This document shows, one piece after another, positions 25,366 through 33,795 of a stretch of 45,623 nucleotides of DNA. The stretch's first letter is position 1. Each line of letters begins with the position of its first letter. The stretch spans positions 1 to 45,623 of the forward strand of contig NZ_BAFU01000241.1 in NCBI RefSeq assembly GCF_000308495.1, in the 5' to 3' direction. This DNA is from Nocardia brevicatena NBRC 12119. GTDB taxonomy: Bacteria; Actinomycetota; Actinomycetes; Mycobacteriales; Mycobacteriaceae. The position numbers were made by a program, and so were the translations under genes. A model generated the notes under the pieces. The model had not been told where the DNA came from, searched no databases, and was given only the letters and a program-made list of their open reading frames with translations.

Positions 25366-26154
25366 ATGAGCTACGACACGGTTGACGTCACCACCGACGG
25401 CCACGTCGCGGAACTGCGGCTGAACCGGCCGGAAAAACTCAACGCCTTCGATGACCTGCTGGTCAACGAACTTCCCGGAGTGCTCGTCGCGCTGGCCCGG
25501 GACATGAACGTGCGCGCGGTCGTGTGGACCTCGACCGGGAAGCACTTCTCCGCGGGCGGAGACGTGCAGACGATCCTGGCCGGGCACGCAGACCTGAACA
25601 CGCTGCTGCGCGGTGTCGACGACGGCCGCAGGCTGTTCCGCGCCTTCGCGGACTTCCCGAAACCGCTGATCGCCGCAGTACACGGCAGCAGCTTCGGCGT
25701 GGCCACCAGTCTGGTGTTCACCGCCGACGCCGTGGTCGCCACGCCGGTGACCACACTGTCGGATCCGCACGTGCACATGGGCCTGGTCGCCGGCGACGGT
25801 GGCTGCGTCACCTGGCCGCTGAGCGCGGGACTGGCACGGGCGAAACGCAAACTGCTCTGGGGCGAGCCCCTGACCGGTCAAGAGGCGTACGACCTCGGCC
25901 TGGTCACCGATCTCGCCGAGGACCCGGAGGCGGTGCGCGAGACCGCCTTCGCGCTCGCGTACCGCGTCGCGGCCATCCCCCCGATCGCCACGCAACTGAC
26001 CAAGCGTGCCCTGAACCGCGTGCTGGCCGCGGCCACCGACCAGGTACTCGACACCGGTTTCTACCTCGAGGCGCTGTCGAACCGCAGCGCGGACGCGGTG
26101 GAAGCGGTGAACGCATTCATCGAGAAACGAGAGGGACAATGGACGGGCGCATGA
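25366..26154 (+). CDS. Enoyl-CoA hydratase/isomerase (crotonase)
   Basis: The 262-residue crotonase has LRLNRPEKLNAFDD, the oxyanion-hole block TSTGKHFSAGGDV and the second oxyanion segment AAVHGSSFGVATSLVFTAD. At the usual catalytic Glu positions it has the stretch DPHVHMGLVAGDGG, so the catalytic acid/base set may differ from that of mitochondrial crotonase; this pattern is also common among bacterial hydratase-like proteins. It may hydrate, isomerise or hydrolyse an acyl-CoA. ATG 25366 is preceded by a purine-rich GCGAGGA. Its stop overlaps the start of the next ligase (ATGA at 26151). A second crotonase is at 34919-35695. Confidence 0.88.
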   Translation: MSYDTVDVTTDGHVAELRLNRPEKLNAFDDLLVNELPGVLVALARDMNVRAVVWTSTGKHFSAGGDVQTILAGHADLNTLLRGVDDGRRLFRAFADFPKPLIAAVHGSSFGVATSLVFTADAVVATPVTTLSDPHVHMGLVAGDGGCVTWPLSAGLARAKRKLLWGEPLTGQEAYDLGLVTDLAEDPEAVRETAFALAYRVAAIPPIATQLTKRALNRVLAAATDQVLDTGFYLEALSNRSADAVEAVNAFIEKREGQWTGA

Positions 26155-27755
26155 ACACCACGACCGAGGTGATCTGGGGCGAGAGCGTCGTCGACGGACA
26201 CTATGCCGGTCACCCCGGGCGGGTGTACGAGCACTCGCCCGCCTCACTGCCCGCGATGCTCGACTCGGTGGGCCGCTGGGACGGTCGTGATTACCTCGTC
26301 CAAGGCGATCGGCGGATCTCCCATCCCGCGTTCCGGGATGCGATTCCCGCCGCGACCCAGCGGCTGGCCGCGCTCGGTGTCGGGCGCGGTGACCGTGTGG
26401 TACTGCACTGCTACAACCGTCCTGAATTCGCGCTCGTGACCTGGGCGACGTGGTGGCTCGGCGCCGTCCCCGTCTACGCCAACCGGTGGTGGAGCGGCCA
26501 CGAGATCGAGCACGCGCTGCGGCTGACCACCCCGGCACTGGTCCTGACCGACGCGCCCGAGCTGTTCGCCCCCGACCTGCTGGGGCAGACCTGCCGGTTG
26601 GCATCGATCGCGGACCTGGCCGAGCTGTGGGACCGGGCCGAGCCGGGCCGCCCCCCGGTACTCGACGTCGACCTGGACGCGCCGGCGCTGATCCTGTTCA
26701 CCTCCGGCAGCTCCGGCGCGCCCAAGGCGGTCGAGCTCTCGGTGCGCTCGGTCATCACCAATCAGCACAACCTGATGGCCCGGTCACGCCGACTGCCGCA
26801 GAACCTGGATCCGACCGCGCCGCAGCCGGTCACCCTGGTCTGCACCCCGCTGTTCCACATCGGCGGCGTCTCCAACGTGCTGACCAATCTGATCATCGGC
26901 GGCAAACTGGTGCTGACCACGGGCCGCTTCGACGCCGGTGAGGTTCTGCGGCTGATCGAGGTCGAGCGGGTGCAGACCTGGGGCGGTGTCCCTACCATGG
27001 CCGTCCGGCTGCTCGAGCACCCGGAGTTCGACGCGCACGACCTGTCGAGCCTGCGCTCGTTCCCGCTCGGGGGCGCGCCGCTGCCCGCGACCCTGCTACA
27101 GCGGATGACGACCAAGCTGCCACAACTGCGCAAGCGGGGCCTGGCCAACACCTGGGGCATGACCGAGACCGGCGGGTTCATGACGGTCGCCGGCAACGCC
27201 GACCTCGAGGCCCGGCCGGGTACCGTCGGACGCCCCTATCCTGTAGTGGAACTGCGCATCGCCGATCCCGAGGAGGCCGGCTCCGGCGAGGTGCTGGTGC
27301 GCGCGCCCACGGTGATGCTCGGCTACCTGGGCTCCGACGACGGCACCGTCGACGCCGAGGGCTGGCTGCACACCGGCGACCTCGGGCACGTGGACGCCGA
27401 CGGCTATCTCTATCTCGACGGCCGCAGCAAGGACATCGTGATCCGCGGTGGGGAGAACATCGCCTGCGCGCACGTCGAGCAGGCGCTGCTGAGTCACCCC
27501 GCGGTGGTCGAGGCCGCGGTCTTCGGTGTGCCGCATGAGGATCTGGGCGAGGAACTGGCGGCGGCGGTCACGCACCGCGCCGGGCAGCCGGTGGACACGG
27601 AGGAACTTCGCGCCCACCTGAAGGGCACCCTCGCCTACTTCGAGGTGCCGTCGCTGTGGCAGATCGACGACCGGCCGCTACCGACCCTGGCGGGAGAGAA
27701 GCCGGACAAGAAGTCGCTCAAGGCCGCGTTCGCCGAATCCGTGCGGAAAGGATGA
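26151..27755 (+). CDS. AMP-dependent acyl-CoA synthetase/ligase (second)
   Basis: The 534-residue ANL enzyme shows FTSGSSGAPKAVELS as the phosphate loop, NTWGMTETGG, LHTGDLGHVDADGYLYLDG, RSKDIVIRGGENI and a C-terminal EKPDKKSLK with the likely catalytic Lys. It activates a carboxylate to CoA thioester. The start at 26151 overlaps the crotonase stop; ATG 26139 in the same frame is an alternative. It sits inside the long beta-oxidation operon just before the CrtC-like and kinase genes, so it probably acts on a later or different acid than the ligase at 6561-8105. In the levulinate system a ligase likewise accompanies the kinase pair. Confidence 0.92.
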   Translation: MNTTTEVIWGESVVDGHYAGHPGRVYEHSPASLPAMLDSVGRWDGRDYLVQGDRRISHPAFRDAIPAATQRLAALGVGRGDRVVLHCYNRPEFALVTWATWWLGAVPVYANRWWSGHEIEHALRLTTPALVLTDAPELFAPDLLGQTCRLASIADLAELWDRAEPGRPPVLDVDLDAPALILFTSGSSGAPKAVELSVRSVITNQHNLMARSRRLPQNLDPTAPQPVTLVCTPLFHIGGVSNVLTNLIIGGKLVLTTGRFDAGEVLRLIEVERVQTWGGVPTMAVRLLEHPEFDAHDLSSLRSFPLGGAPLPATLLQRMTTKLPQLRKRGLANTWGMTETGGFMTVAGNADLEARPGTVGRPYPVVELRIADPEEAGSGEVLVRAPTVMLGYLGSDDGTVDAEGWLHTGDLGHVDADGYLYLDGRSKDIVIRGGENIACAHVEQALLSHPAVVEAAVFGVPHEDLGEELAAAVTHRAGQPVDTEELRAHLKGTLAYFEVPSLWQIDDRPLPTLAGEKPDKKSLKAAFAESVRKG

Positions 27756-28894
27756 CCATGCACCTCAGCGCCGCCGACGAGTACTTCACCCATCAGACCG
27801 CGCTCACCCACGCCATGGTCGCCACCAGCGACCCCTCCTGGCGGGAACGCTACTGGGTCAGCTTCCAGGACACCGAGGGCGGCGATACCGTGCTGACCGT
27901 GGGCCTGGGCCGCTACCCCAACCAGGACGTGATGGAGGCCTTCGCCTGCCTGTCGCACCAGGGCCGGCAGACCAACCTGCGGCTGTCGCGCACCCTGCTG
28001 CCGGACAGCCACGGCATGCAGGTCGGCCCGTTCCGCTGTGACATTCGGCAGCCGATGCGCGAGCTGCTGTTCACCCTGGGCGACAACGACTCCGGCCTCA
28101 CCTTCGAACTCACCTTCACCGCCTCCTTCGAGCCTATCCTGGAGGGCAAGTTCTTCCAGATCAGCAGGGCGAGAACCACCTACGACGCCATCCGCTACGT
28201 CCAGCACGGCCGGGCATCGGGTCGGATCCGCACCCCGGACGGCGCGACGATCGAGGTCACGCCGCAGCGGTGGTGGGCCGAGCGGGACCACTCGTGGGGC
28301 ACCCGCCCGTTGCCCCGCGCCGAGGGGCAACCGCCCGGCGAGCGGCCGGAATGGCGGATGCTGCTGTTCGCCCCGCTGCAATTGCCGGACTTCGGGGTGC
28401 ACCTGTATCTGCAGGAGTCCGAACCCGGCCGCCCGGTGCACCTGTCCGCGGGGATCGCCTACCCGCCCGGCGACGAGCGGGAGACCCCGGTCATCGTCGG
28501 CGTCGATCACGACCTGGAGTGGGAGAAGGACGCGGCGGCGCCGACATTGCACGGCGGAACGATCACGCTGCTGCTGCACGGTGGTGAGCGGCTGCGACTG
28601 GAACTCGACGCCCGCCCCGGCCGGGCTCACCTGCGCGGTGGGGGCTACGAGGGCTGGAACGGCTGGAAGCAGGGCCAGTGGCGCGGTGAGCTGACCGCCG
28701 AACACGACGAATGGGATCTGGGCGACCGGGCCGCCTTCTACCGCTATGCCAAGGCCGGCTCCGATCACCTGGTCCGGGTGCGCTGCGACGGCGTGGTGGG
28801 GCACGGCATCGTCGAATACATGGTGTTGCCCGGCTACGGGCGGTATGGCGAAGCGTTGTCCCCGCCCCGGGATTCCCAGGGGCGGCAGCGATGA
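27752..28894 (+). CDS. CrtC/AttH-like (DUF7064/7065-type) lipocalin-fold protein
   Basis: This 380-residue soluble protein has no signal peptide. The motif WWAERDHSWGTRPL (about residues 172-185) is characteristic of the hydroxyneurosporene synthase/AttH group of tandem lipocalin-like barrels; the rest is rich in beta strands and tryptophans (YEGWNGWKQGQWRGE). In carotenoid synthesis the relatives hydrate a C=C bond, so it could hydrate an isoprenoid-like alkene or simply bind a hydrophobic intermediate. It overlaps both neighbours by ATGA (ligase before, kinase after), tying it to 4-hydroxyacyl metabolism. I place it in the family from the DHSWG motif and strand pattern only; the function is unknown. 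Confidence 0.65.
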   Translation: MTMHLSAADEYFTHQTALTHAMVATSDPSWRERYWVSFQDTEGGDTVLTVGLGRYPNQDVMEAFACLSHQGRQTNLRLSRTLLPDSHGMQVGPFRCDIRQPMRELLFTLGDNDSGLTFELTFTASFEPILEGKFFQISRARTTYDAIRYVQHGRASGRIRTPDGATIEVTPQRWWAERDHSWGTRPLPRAEGQPPGERPEWRMLLFAPLQLPDFGVHLYLQESEPGRPVHLSAGIAYPPGDERETPVIVGVDHDLEWEKDAAAPTLHGGTITLLLHGGERLRLELDARPGRAHLRGGGYEGWNGWKQGQWRGELTAEHDEWDLGDRAAFYRYAKAGSDHLVRVRCDGVVGHGIVEYMVLPGYGRYGEALSPPRDSQGRQR

Positions 28895-29907
28895 GCGCGC
28901 TGCGGGACGCGTTGCTGGCGCTGCTGGCCGAGGTGGGCGTCCACGACATCACCGAGCCGACCCGGCTCGGTGGGGGCAGTTCCCAGGAGAACTGGGCCTT
29001 CGACGCCGATATGGACACCCCGGACGGACCGGTCCGGCGTCCGTTGCTGATGCGGCGCGAGCCGGTTACCGGGGTCGTCGACACCGCGAGAGACGTCGAG
29101 TTCGCGCTGCTGCGGGCACTGGGCGAGACCGACCTGCCGGTGCCACGGGTACACCTGCTCGACGACGGCACCCGGCTCGAACGCGGTGCGATCATTGTCG
29201 ACCGGCTCCCCGGTCGTGCGCACCGCGCCGTGTTGCGCGACACCGACCCGCTCGAACTCGGGAAGCAGGCTCGGTTGCGGCTGGCCGAGCGACTGCCCAT
29301 CCTGCTCGCCGGTGTGCACGGTCTCGACGTGGAAGCCGTGGGCATCACCGCGATTCTTCCGGAGGCGGGGGATCCGGCGCGCACCGAGCTGGATCGCTGG
29401 GAGCGCGAATTGAACCGGGTCGAGCTCGAGCCGCACCCGGGGTTGCGCGAGGTGATCGCCTGGTTGCGCGACCGCCTCCCGGCACCCGGCCCGGTGCGGC
29501 TGGTGCACGGCGACTTCCGGCCGGCCAACGTCCTGGTCGACGATGATGGGGTCGTCGCGCTGCTGGACTGGGAGCTCGCGCACCTGGGCGATCCGCACGA
29601 CGATCTCGGCTGGTACACCTGCTCGGTCTACCGCCGTGAGCACTTCCTGGACGGCCGGTGGAGTCCCGCCGACTTCCTGGACAGCTGGTCGGAGGGCAGC
29701 GGACTGGGTATCGATCCGGCCCGTCTGCACTTCTGGCAGGTGATGTCGACCTTCCGGCTGGCCGTGATCGCCCTGACCGCGGTGCGGGCGTTCTGCGACC
29801 GGACCACCGACCGCCCCGCCGGGCCGACCGGAGCGATCGAGCGGCTCGCTCTGCGCGAGACGGGACTGCTCGACGCCGCGTCCGAGCCGATTCGGAGGTT
29901 GCCGTGA
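28891..29907 (+). CDS. APH-family kinase, LvaA/ACAD11-kinase-like
   Basis: The 338-residue protein has the aminoglycoside-phosphotransferase fold: an N-terminal nucleotide-binding lobe starting RLGGGSSQENWAFD, the catalytic loop LVHGDFRPANVLVDD (His206, Asp208) and the metal site LLDWELAHLGDP. Proteins of this branch are not antibiotic kinases. LvaA of Pseudomonas putida and the kinase domains of ACAD10/11 phosphorylate the hydroxyl of 4-hydroxyacyl-CoA. The small protein at 29904 and the acyl-CoA dehydrogenase at 30373 reproduce the lvaA-lvaB-lvaC order, so I infer the same chemistry. Both ends overlap neighbours by ATGA/GTGA. Confidence 0.88.
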   Translation: MSALRDALLALLAEVGVHDITEPTRLGGGSSQENWAFDADMDTPDGPVRRPLLMRREPVTGVVDTARDVEFALLRALGETDLPVPRVHLLDDGTRLERGAIIVDRLPGRAHRAVLRDTDPLELGKQARLRLAERLPILLAGVHGLDVEAVGITAILPEAGDPARTELDRWERELNRVELEPHPGLREVIAWLRDRLPAPGPVRLVHGDFRPANVLVDDDGVVALLDWELAHLGDPHDDLGWYTCSVYRREHFLDGRWSPADFLDSWSEGSGLGIDPARLHFWQVMSTFRLAVIALTAVRAFCDRTTDRPAGPTGAIERLALRETGLLDAASEPIRRLP

Positions 29908-30290
29908 GACCCCGTCCGTCCGAAATCATCGCGGGTGTCCGAGCCGTCCTGGCCGAGACCATCGCACCCGAACTGACCAGCGAGCACGCCCGGTCCCGCC
30001 TCGCCGAGATCCGCGCCGTGCTCGCCCAGATCGACTGGGACAGCATCGGTTTCGAGCTGATGGCCCGCACTGAATCGCTGTCTCGGGAACTCCGAAACGC
30101 CCGCCGGTTCGCCGACGTGGGCGTGCCGGAGCCACCCACCGAGAAGACCGCCGACGCCTACCGGCGCTACCACGAGCAGCTGGCCGCGGCCGCGACCGTG
30201 GCGCTCGCCGCGCTGCGTGCCCACCTGAGCGCCCGGCCCGCCGACGACGAGGCGCGCGCGGCATATCGGGCACTGCTCGAATCCCTCTGA
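29904..30290 (+). CDS. Small helical partner of the APH kinase (LvaB/DUF6285-like)
   Basis: The 128-residue, predicted all-helical, soluble protein starts RPSEIIAGVRAVLAETIAPE, the pattern of DUF6285 proteins that commonly follow APH-type kinases. In the levulinate pathway LvaA needs the small LvaB protein for activity; size and position here are equivalent. GTG 29904 overlaps the kinase stop (GTGA) and GGAGG lies just upstream, so equimolar production is likely. It has no catalytic motif. It closes the operon 19172-30290 and is followed by an operator region. The LvaB equivalence is by context and length, not by a computed alignment. Confidence 0.72.
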   Translation: MRPRPSEIIAGVRAVLAETIAPELTSEHARSRLAEIRAVLAQIDWDSIGFELMARTESLSRELRNARRFADVGVPEPPTEKTADAYRRYHEQLAAAATVALAALRAHLSARPADDEARAAYRALLESL

Positions 30291-30320
30291 CCCCGACAGA
30301 GCTTGTTTGTCTGGATATAA

Positions 30321-30356
30321 ATAATCTATTCTCATAAAAGTCGTGTACTAGACTAT
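30321..30356. promoter_or_regulatory. Operator-like inverted element before the acyl-CoA dehydrogenase operon
   Basis: ATAATCTA (30321-30328) and TAGACTAT (30349-30356) are inverted with one mismatch, centres 28 bp apart. They lie 17-52 bp before the GTG at 30373. The arrangement nearly duplicates the site at 10186-10220. The 82-bp gap is strikingly AT-rich compared with its surroundings. It probably holds the promoter and MarR site of the 30373-35695 operon. Confidence 0.65.
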
Positions 30357-30372
30357 TGAAGGCGGTGACCCT

Positions 30373-31572
30373 GTGACTCCCACGATCGAGGAGTTCGTGA
30401 GTGGTGCACGCGCGTTCCTGGAATCGGTCTCCACAGGGCGCTCCCGTGCGCAATCCGGCACCGGGAAATCGCGGTATGCGCTCTTCTCCGGCTCGACCGA
30501 GGAGGAGATCACCGCGGCGATCGAGTATCAGCGGGCCGCGTTCGATCACGGATATGGCTGGATCAGTGGTCCGGTCGAGGAGGGGGGAGCGGGTCTGCCG
30601 GTCGCCTATGAGAAGGCGTTCGCCGCGGTCGAGCGCGAGTACACCATCCCGTCCAAGGGCCCCCTGTCGGTGAGTCTGGGGATGGTGGCACCGACGCTGG
30701 CGCAGTTCGGTTCGGCGGAGGCCAAGAAGCGATGGCTGCTGGGCCTGCGCCGGGCCGAAATCGTGGGCTGCCAGCTGTTCAGCGAACCGGCCGCCGGTTC
30801 GGACCTGGCCGCGGTGCGCACCAGGGCCGAGCCGAACGGGGATGGAGACTGGATCGTCACCGGACAGAAGGTGTGGACCTCCGGGGCGCACTACTCCGAT
30901 ATCGGTATCGTGCTGACCCGGACCTCGGAGGGGCCGCGGCATCGCAACATGACCGCGTTCGTGGTGGATATGCACGCCCCCGGCGTGGAGGTGCGTCCGC
31001 TGCGCCAGATCACCGGCGCGGCCGATTTCAACGAGGTCTTCCTCACCGACGTGCGGATCCCGGATTCGTGCCGGCTCGGCGAAGTCGGACAGGGCTGGTC
31101 GGTGGCGATCGCGATGCTCATGCACGAGCGGGGCGCGATCGGCGGATCCTCCAGCGGGGGCAGTGGACTGTTCCGGATGGACGATCTCGCGGCCTGGATC
31201 ACCGATCAGGGCAGGCAGGACGACCCGGCAGTGGTCGACGCCTTCGCCCGGGTCTACTCCGGTGTCACCGCGGCCAAGGCGATGCGGGTGCGTGCCGACG
31301 CCAATCTCGAGGCGAACGGGGTTCCGGGGCCGGAGATGTCGCTGGGCAAGTTGGCGCTCACCGCGAACCTGCAGGCGCTCAGCGATCTGGTGACCGTGGT
31401 CCTCGGCCCTCGACTGGTGGTCGACACCGGTACGCCCGCGTCCTTCGCGTGGTCGGAGTTCGTGCTGAGCGTGCCGGGCATGCGCATCGGTGGCGGCACC
31501 GACGAGATCCACCGCAATACCGTCGCCGAACGCTCGCTGGGCCTACCCAAGGACAAACCGGTGCGGACATGA
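30373..31572 (+). CDS. Acyl-CoA dehydrogenase (LvaC-like position; heteromeric pair 2)
   Basis: The 399-residue FAD enzyme has VGCQLFSEPAAGSDLAAVRT, TGQKVWTSGAHYSDIGIVL, RIGGGTDEIHRNTVAERSLG and a GLPKDKP tail. It is first in the second plus-strand operon, directly after the kinase/partner pair. In the levulinate and ACAD11 systems a dehydrogenase-fold enzyme converts 4-phosphoacyl-CoA to an enoyl-CoA by phosphate elimination; this protein is the best-placed candidate here. Alternatively it forms a conventional heterotetramer with the shorter dehydrogenase at 33796-34926, three genes downstream. The GTG start follows the operator region. Confidence 0.9.
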   Translation: MTPTIEEFVSGARAFLESVSTGRSRAQSGTGKSRYALFSGSTEEEITAAIEYQRAAFDHGYGWISGPVEEGGAGLPVAYEKAFAAVEREYTIPSKGPLSVSLGMVAPTLAQFGSAEAKKRWLLGLRRAEIVGCQLFSEPAAGSDLAAVRTRAEPNGDGDWIVTGQKVWTSGAHYSDIGIVLTRTSEGPRHRNMTAFVVDMHAPGVEVRPLRQITGAADFNEVFLTDVRIPDSCRLGEVGQGWSVAIAMLMHERGAIGGSSSGGSGLFRMDDLAAWITDQGRQDDPAVVDAFARVYSGVTAAKAMRVRADANLEANGVPGPEMSLGKLALTANLQALSDLVTVVLGPRLVVDTGTPASFAWSEFVLSVPGMRIGGGTDEIHRNTVAERSLGLPKDKPVRT

Positions 31573-31645
31573 GCGCCGTGCGGACACGGCGGAAATGGAC
31601 ACAGCGAGCCCGAGTGGGCCGTTGACGAGAGTAGGGATGGAACCG

Positions 31646-32566
31646 ATGGGACATTTGGACGGCAAGACCATCATCGTGACCGGCGCCGGTCGCGGCATCG
31701 GTCGGGAACACGCGCTGTTGTTCGCCCGGGAGGGCGCAAACGTGGTGGTGAACGACCTGGGCGGCGCCCAGGACGGCAGCGGCGCCGCGATCGGTCCGGC
31801 CCAGGAGGTCGTGGACGAGATCACCGCCGCCGGCGGCCGCGCGGTCGCCAACGGTGACGATGTCGCCGATTCGGCCGGCGCGGCGCGGATCGTGGCGACC
31901 GCCCTGGACACCTTCGGCGGTGTGGACGGCCTGGTGAACAATGCCGGCATTCTGCGCGACCGGGTGCTGGTCAACATCGAGGACGAGGACTGGGATCTGG
32001 TGCTGCGGGTGAACCTGCGCGGCAGTTTCCTGATGACCCGCGAGCTCGGCCAGTACTGGCGTGAGCAGAGCAAAGCCGGTGCGGCGGTGTCGGGTTCGGT
32101 GGTCAACACCAGCAGCGAATCCGGTGTGTTCGGCAACCCCGGTCAGGCCAACTACGCGGCGGCCAAGGCCGCGGTGGCGTCGCTGACCCAGGTCGCGAGC
32201 AAGGAACTGCGGCGCTACGGCGTGCGCGTCAACGCGATCCTCCCGCAGGCCCGCACCCGCCTCACCGAGGGCGCCTTCGGTGACGCGCTGGCAGGCAAAG
32301 AAGGCGAGTTCGACCGATTCGACCCGGCCAACGTGTCGCCGTTCGTCGGCTACCTGCTCTCCCCGAACTGCGAACTGAGCGGCGAGGTCTTCCTGGTCGG
32401 TGGCTCCCGGGTGCAGCGTATCCGCCCTTGGACCAAGGACCCGGAGTGGAAGCTGATGACCGAGGGCCGCTGGACCCTCGACGCGCTGGAGAAGGCGGTC
32501 GCCGACGCCGGTGTGCCCGCGGACACCAACAGCTGGACCGCCAACCCCGGAAAGGGCTCGAAGTGA
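31646..32566 (+). CDS. SDR, (3R)-hydroxyacyl-CoA dehydrogenase-like (MFE-2 type)
   Basis: The 306-residue SDR has TGAGRGIG (12-19), VVNDLGG (the NAD-preferring segment of MFE-2-type dehydrogenases), NNAG (98-101), SS around 156-157 and Tyr170/Lys174 (NYAAAK). The C-terminus is extended by about 50 residues beyond the core. It would oxidise a (3R)-hydroxyacyl-CoA to the 3-oxoacyl-CoA, the product of the hot-dog hydratases here. ATG 31646 is chosen (TAGGGA about 9 bases upstream); ATG 31637 is possible. It overlaps the hot-dog gene by GTGA. An SDR also belongs to the lva operon. Confidence 0.9.
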   Translation: MGHLDGKTIIVTGAGRGIGREHALLFAREGANVVVNDLGGAQDGSGAAIGPAQEVVDEITAAGGRAVANGDDVADSAGAARIVATALDTFGGVDGLVNNAGILRDRVLVNIEDEDWDLVLRVNLRGSFLMTRELGQYWREQSKAGAAVSGSVVNTSSESGVFGNPGQANYAAAKAAVASLTQVASKELRRYGVRVNAILPQARTRLTEGAFGDALAGKEGEFDRFDPANVSPFVGYLLSPNCELSGEVFLVGGSRVQRIRPWTKDPEWKLMTEGRWTLDALEKAVADAGVPADTNSWTANPGKGSK

Positions 32567-33786
32567 CCGCGGTCGAGCCGGTCTCGGTCGACCGCACGAC
32601 CGAGGCCAAGATGCCCGAGGCTGTCATCACCGACGAGATGATCGCCTCGATGAAGGCACGCGCCGGTGTGGACCTGCGGATCGACCACTCGGTCAACAAC
32701 GAGGAAGCCACCCGCATCGCGGTGACCAAGTTCGCCGGCGGCATCGGTGATGTCAATACGCTGTGGACCGACCCCGCCAGGGCGGCCGAGTCCGACTACG
32801 GCGCACCGGTGGCGCCGCCGTCATTCGTGATCGGCTGCTTCTCCGGAATCCAGTTCGGCTGGCCCGGACTCGGCGCCTTCCACAACGCCACCCAGGCGCG
32901 CTTCCACAAGCCGATCTACTGGGGCGACAAGATCACCGCGACCTGCCGGTACGAGGGATTCACCGGGCCCAGGCCGAGCAAGTTCGCCGGTCGCATGGTG
33001 ACCGATCACTTCGTCAACGGCTACCGCAACCAGCGCAGTGAGCTCGTCGCCGAAATCGACTGGCAGGTCGTCAACTTCGAACGCGCGTCGGCCAAGTCGC
33101 GGTCGAAGGAAGCGGCGAGCGACGGCTCGAAGCCCACGCTGGAGCTGCCGCACCCGTGGACCGAGGACCAGATCCGCGAGGTGGAGCGGCAGGTGCTCGC
33201 CGAACAGCCACAGGGCGCCGAGCCGCGCTACTGGGAGGACGTCGAGGTCGGGGAGCAGATCCAGACGCTCACCAAGGGTCCGATCGGACTCACCGACGAG
33301 GTCGCGTTCATCGCCGGCGGCGGTACTCCGATCCCGCGATTGAAGGCGCACGCCGCTGCGCTCGCGGATTATCGGACGCACCCGGCGTGGTCGTTCCGAG
33401 ACCCCGTGATGGGCTCGAGCGAACCGATCTACGCGGTCCACTACAACAAGGCCGCCGCCAATGCCATGGGCGTCGCCTTCCAATACGACGTGGGCTTCCA
33501 GCGACAGTGCTGGCAGGTGCAGTTGCTGACGCACTGGTGCGGTGACAACGGATGGGTGGTTGCCTGCAGCTCCCAGTACCGCGGCTTCGTCTACCTCTCC
33601 GACGTGGTGACTCTCGGCGGCGAGGTAACCGGCAGGTCGGTGACCGAGGACGGCGAGCACGTCGTCGAGCTGACCACCTACGCACGCAATCAGCGCGGCG
33701 TCGACGTCATGCCCGGTACCGCCACGATCGCGCTGCCAACCCGCGAGGGGCGCTCACCCGTGGCGAGCCGCGCCCGGACGGAATAA
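32563..33786 (+). CDS. Double hot-dog (FAS1-like dehydratase / MaoC) protein
   Basis: The 407-residue protein has two hot-dog halves. The first includes PSFVIGCFSGIQFGWPGLGA and FHKPIYWGDKITATCRYEGF. The second begins YWEDVEVGEQIQTLTKGPIG, typical of the FAS1-like dehydratase group. The canonical D-x-N-P-x-H hydratase motif is not obvious; YNKAAANAMGVAFQYDVG sits in the corresponding place. It may be a hydratase with unusual residues or a substrate-binding subunit. It overlaps the SDR gene (GTGA) and precedes the dehydrogenase subunit by 9 bp, fitting a hydratase step of beta-oxidation. Confidence 0.8.
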   Translation: MTAVEPVSVDRTTEAKMPEAVITDEMIASMKARAGVDLRIDHSVNNEEATRIAVTKFAGGIGDVNTLWTDPARAAESDYGAPVAPPSFVIGCFSGIQFGWPGLGAFHNATQARFHKPIYWGDKITATCRYEGFTGPRPSKFAGRMVTDHFVNGYRNQRSELVAEIDWQVVNFERASAKSRSKEAASDGSKPTLELPHPWTEDQIREVERQVLAEQPQGAEPRYWEDVEVGEQIQTLTKGPIGLTDEVAFIAGGGTPIPRLKAHAAALADYRTHPAWSFRDPVMGSSEPIYAVHYNKAAANAMGVAFQYDVGFQRQCWQVQLLTHWCGDNGWVVACSSQYRGFVYLSDVVTLGGEVTGRSVTEDGEHVVELTTYARNQRGVDVMPGTATIALPTREGRSPVASRARTE

Positions 33787-33795
33787 GGGAACGAT

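Noticed and set aside
28891-29907. Aminoglycoside resistance kinase
   Set aside because: Operon position with a small helical partner and acyl-CoA dehydrogenase fits the 4-hydroxyacyl-CoA kinase branch.
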